The notes under the pieces: model-generated | The model's database searches: none | Seen by the model: the letters and a program-made list of their open reading frames with translations, nothing else | Told to the model about the DNA's origin: nothing | Shown here: in pieces, positions 62,931 through 64,000 of the stretch | How positions within the stretch are numbered: the first letter of the stretch is position 1 | How the letters are laid out: each line of letters begins with the position of its first letter | Source of the DNA: Aliivibrio_A sp016764915 | GTDB taxonomy: Bacteria; Pseudomonadota; Gammaproteobacteria; Enterobacterales; Vibrionaceae | DNA length: 64,000 bases | Direction: 5' to 3' | NCBI GenBank assembly: GCA_965224595.1 | Contig: OZ245058.1 | Location: 3,113,594-3,177,593, forward strand | Position numbers and translations under genes: made by a program

Positions 62931-64000
62931 TTAGTTATTTAAATAAAATGGACGACCATAACTAAGGGCGTTGCCACCATCGCTAGAACCTACAGCTGTA
63001 TTATTGCCTAAGCCTCGTATACCAACGGTGAAACCTATGTTTGATTCATATTCAGGCCCCGGTGTTGGTGTTCCTACACCGCCAGGCCAGTCTCTAAGTT
63101 GGTAGCTGTAAGTCAATCCGAATGACCAACAGTCACTGATGTAAGTAAAACCTGCCAACGCTTCGATGGTGATATCTTCATTGGTATCATAAAAATATTG
63201 CCCTTTAACAGCCCAGCTTTTATTGACATCGTAACGAGTGAGGATACCGGCTTGAGAGATACCCTCTTCGGTATACTCATTACTGTCCTCTTCAATAAAT
63301 TCGACGGTTTTTCTGATGTACTCTTTGGTGACATAGCGATAGTTAAGCTGAATGTAACCCTGATTGTGACGATACTCGATGGTGTTGTTTAATAACTGCA
63401 CCTCTTCAAGGTTGGTATCATATTGTAGGCCACCGTGGTAGAACAGATAATCGTCATAGTTAAAGTCGGTCTCAATGGCCCAGGCACTTTTATCACTCTC
63501 CGATGTACTGTCTTTAGATGATGCCTTTTCAAAGTAGTAAATTTGACCAAAAGCGATGTTCATTCGCTCTTTGTACTGGTCATCTAAAAAGCGCGTGGTT
63601 GCGCCGACACTGATCTGGTTTGCTGCGGCGATATAATCGACACCACTGTATTTACGGCTGCGAAACAGACCATAATAGTCAGTTTGTAACAGTGTGGAGT
63701 CATAACCACTGTAGATATCATCTTGCTCTACATCCTCCACATACAAGTATTGAATCTGAGGTTCTAACGTTTGTAAATAGTCATCTAAAATGAGAGTTGG
63801 TCTTTCAAAATACAGCACGCCACTGGTTTTGAACTCAGGCACGGTACGATTCGCTTCCTCTTCAAGATCTTGCAGATCTTCGATTGAATCATCAAACTCT
63901 TGTTGGTAATAGGTATACATTACCTTTGCTTCTGACGTCACAGACCAACCAGGCGCTGCAAAGGGCAGTCGCAGAGCTGGTTCAATATGCAGACGAGTGG
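62931..64000 (-). CDS. lptD: LPS-assembly protein LptD, C-terminal part
   Basis: About 356 codons visible; the frame stays open to the right edge, so the N-terminus lies outside the window. Beta-barrel strands are plain (SVTSEAKVMYTYYQQEF, SGVLYFERPTLILDDYLQTLEPQIQYLYV, CWSFGLTYSYQLRDWP, SNIGFTVGIRGLG). The LEPQIQYLYV segment and location upstream of surA identify LptD, which inserts LPS into the outer leaflet. An insert rich in Asp/Ser/Lys near the middle (SSKDSTSESDKSA) is likely a surface loop. Confidence 0.93.
   Translation of the reverse strand, partial: TRLHIEPALRLPFAAPGWSVTSEAKVMYTYYQQEFDDSIEDLQDLEEEANRTVPEFKTSGVLYFERPTLILDDYLQTLEPQIQYLYVEDVEQDDIYSGYDSTLLQTDYYGLFRSRKYSGVDYIAAANQISVGATTRFLDDQYKERMNIAFGQIYYFEKASSKDSTSESDKSAWAIETDFNYDDYLFYHGGLQYDTNLEEVQLLNNTIEYRHNQGYIQLNYRYVTKEYIRKTVEFIEEDSNEYTEEGISQAGILTRYDVNKSWAVKGQYFYDTNEDITIEALAGFTYISDCWSFGLTYSYQLRDWPGGVGTPTPGPEYESNIGFTVGIRGLGNNTAVGSSDGGNALSYGRPFYLNN

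Overview
The window is chromosomal DNA from a gammaproteobacterium, most likely the family Vibrionaceae (Vibrio or a close relative). Protein matches and gene order support this: the argR-mdh-ispB-rplU-rpmA-obgE-yjjP-yjjB-folA-apaH-apaG-rsmA-pdxA-surA-lptD run, the tamA-tamB/ppa/fbp/mpl run, a ZrgA-type (DUF2796) zinc operon with DUF2607 and DUF3299 proteins, and a TIGR03899 protein. No rRNA, tRNA or CRISPR was seen. Coding density is high and most of the window is vertically inherited core.

Layout. (1) 1-7.3 kb: a divergent accessory cassette. On the minus strand lie an MBL-fold hydrolase, a LacI-type regulator and an inositol-monophosphatase-like phosphatase. On the plus strand lie a four-gene ABC importer and then a SemiSWEET sugar carrier. 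A perfect 20-bp palindrome sits between the two arms. The gene content suggests import of a phosphorylated (perhaps phosphodiester) small molecule followed by stepwise hydrolysis; the substrate is unknown. (2) 7.3-8.1 kb: scar of a mobile island, a decayed IS6-family transposase abutting a truncated tyrosine-integrase N-terminus just upstream of dusA, a known integration hotspot. (3) 8.1-10.7 kb: dusA, pspG with a sigma-54 promoter, an outer-membrane protein and a small unknown. (4) 10.7-27 kb: most of assimilatory sulfate reduction in two blocks, cysJIH and cysG-D-N-[SLC13 permease]-C-Q. Between them lie DUF2780, fklB, ytfB, elaA and cpdB. CysDN and CysC make PAPS, CysH reduces it to sulfite, CysJI (with the siroheme made by CysG) reduces sulfite to sulfide, and CysQ removes the PAP by-product.

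(5) 27-32 kb: a TIGR03899 gene, an apparent 34-codon membrane-peptide gene, and a minus-strand zinc operon (DUF2607, ZrgA, ABC ATPase, FtsX-like permease, DUF3299) behind a Zur-box-like palindrome. ZrgA contains 14 perfect copies of a 9-bp repeat encoding Ala-Glu-His. (6) 31.8-43 kb: ytfJ, ytfK, msrA, tamA, tamB, ppa, fbp, mpl, ubiX. (7) 43-46.6 kb: a TPP riboswitch and thiBPQ thiamine transporter. (8) 46.7-54.3 kb: rapA, rluA, an orphan TAXI-family binding protein, argR, mdh, ispB. (9) 54.5-64 kb: rplU-rpmA, obgE, yjjP-yjjB, folA, and the minus-strand lptD-surA-pdxA-rsmA-apaG-apaH cluster, with lptD running off the right edge.

Most novel material: the phosphoester-uptake cassette at the left end, the slippage-prone His/Glu/Ala repeat in ZrgA, the dusA island scar, and the 34-residue membrane peptide. 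Functional names rest on motif and family recognition by eye; no database search was run.
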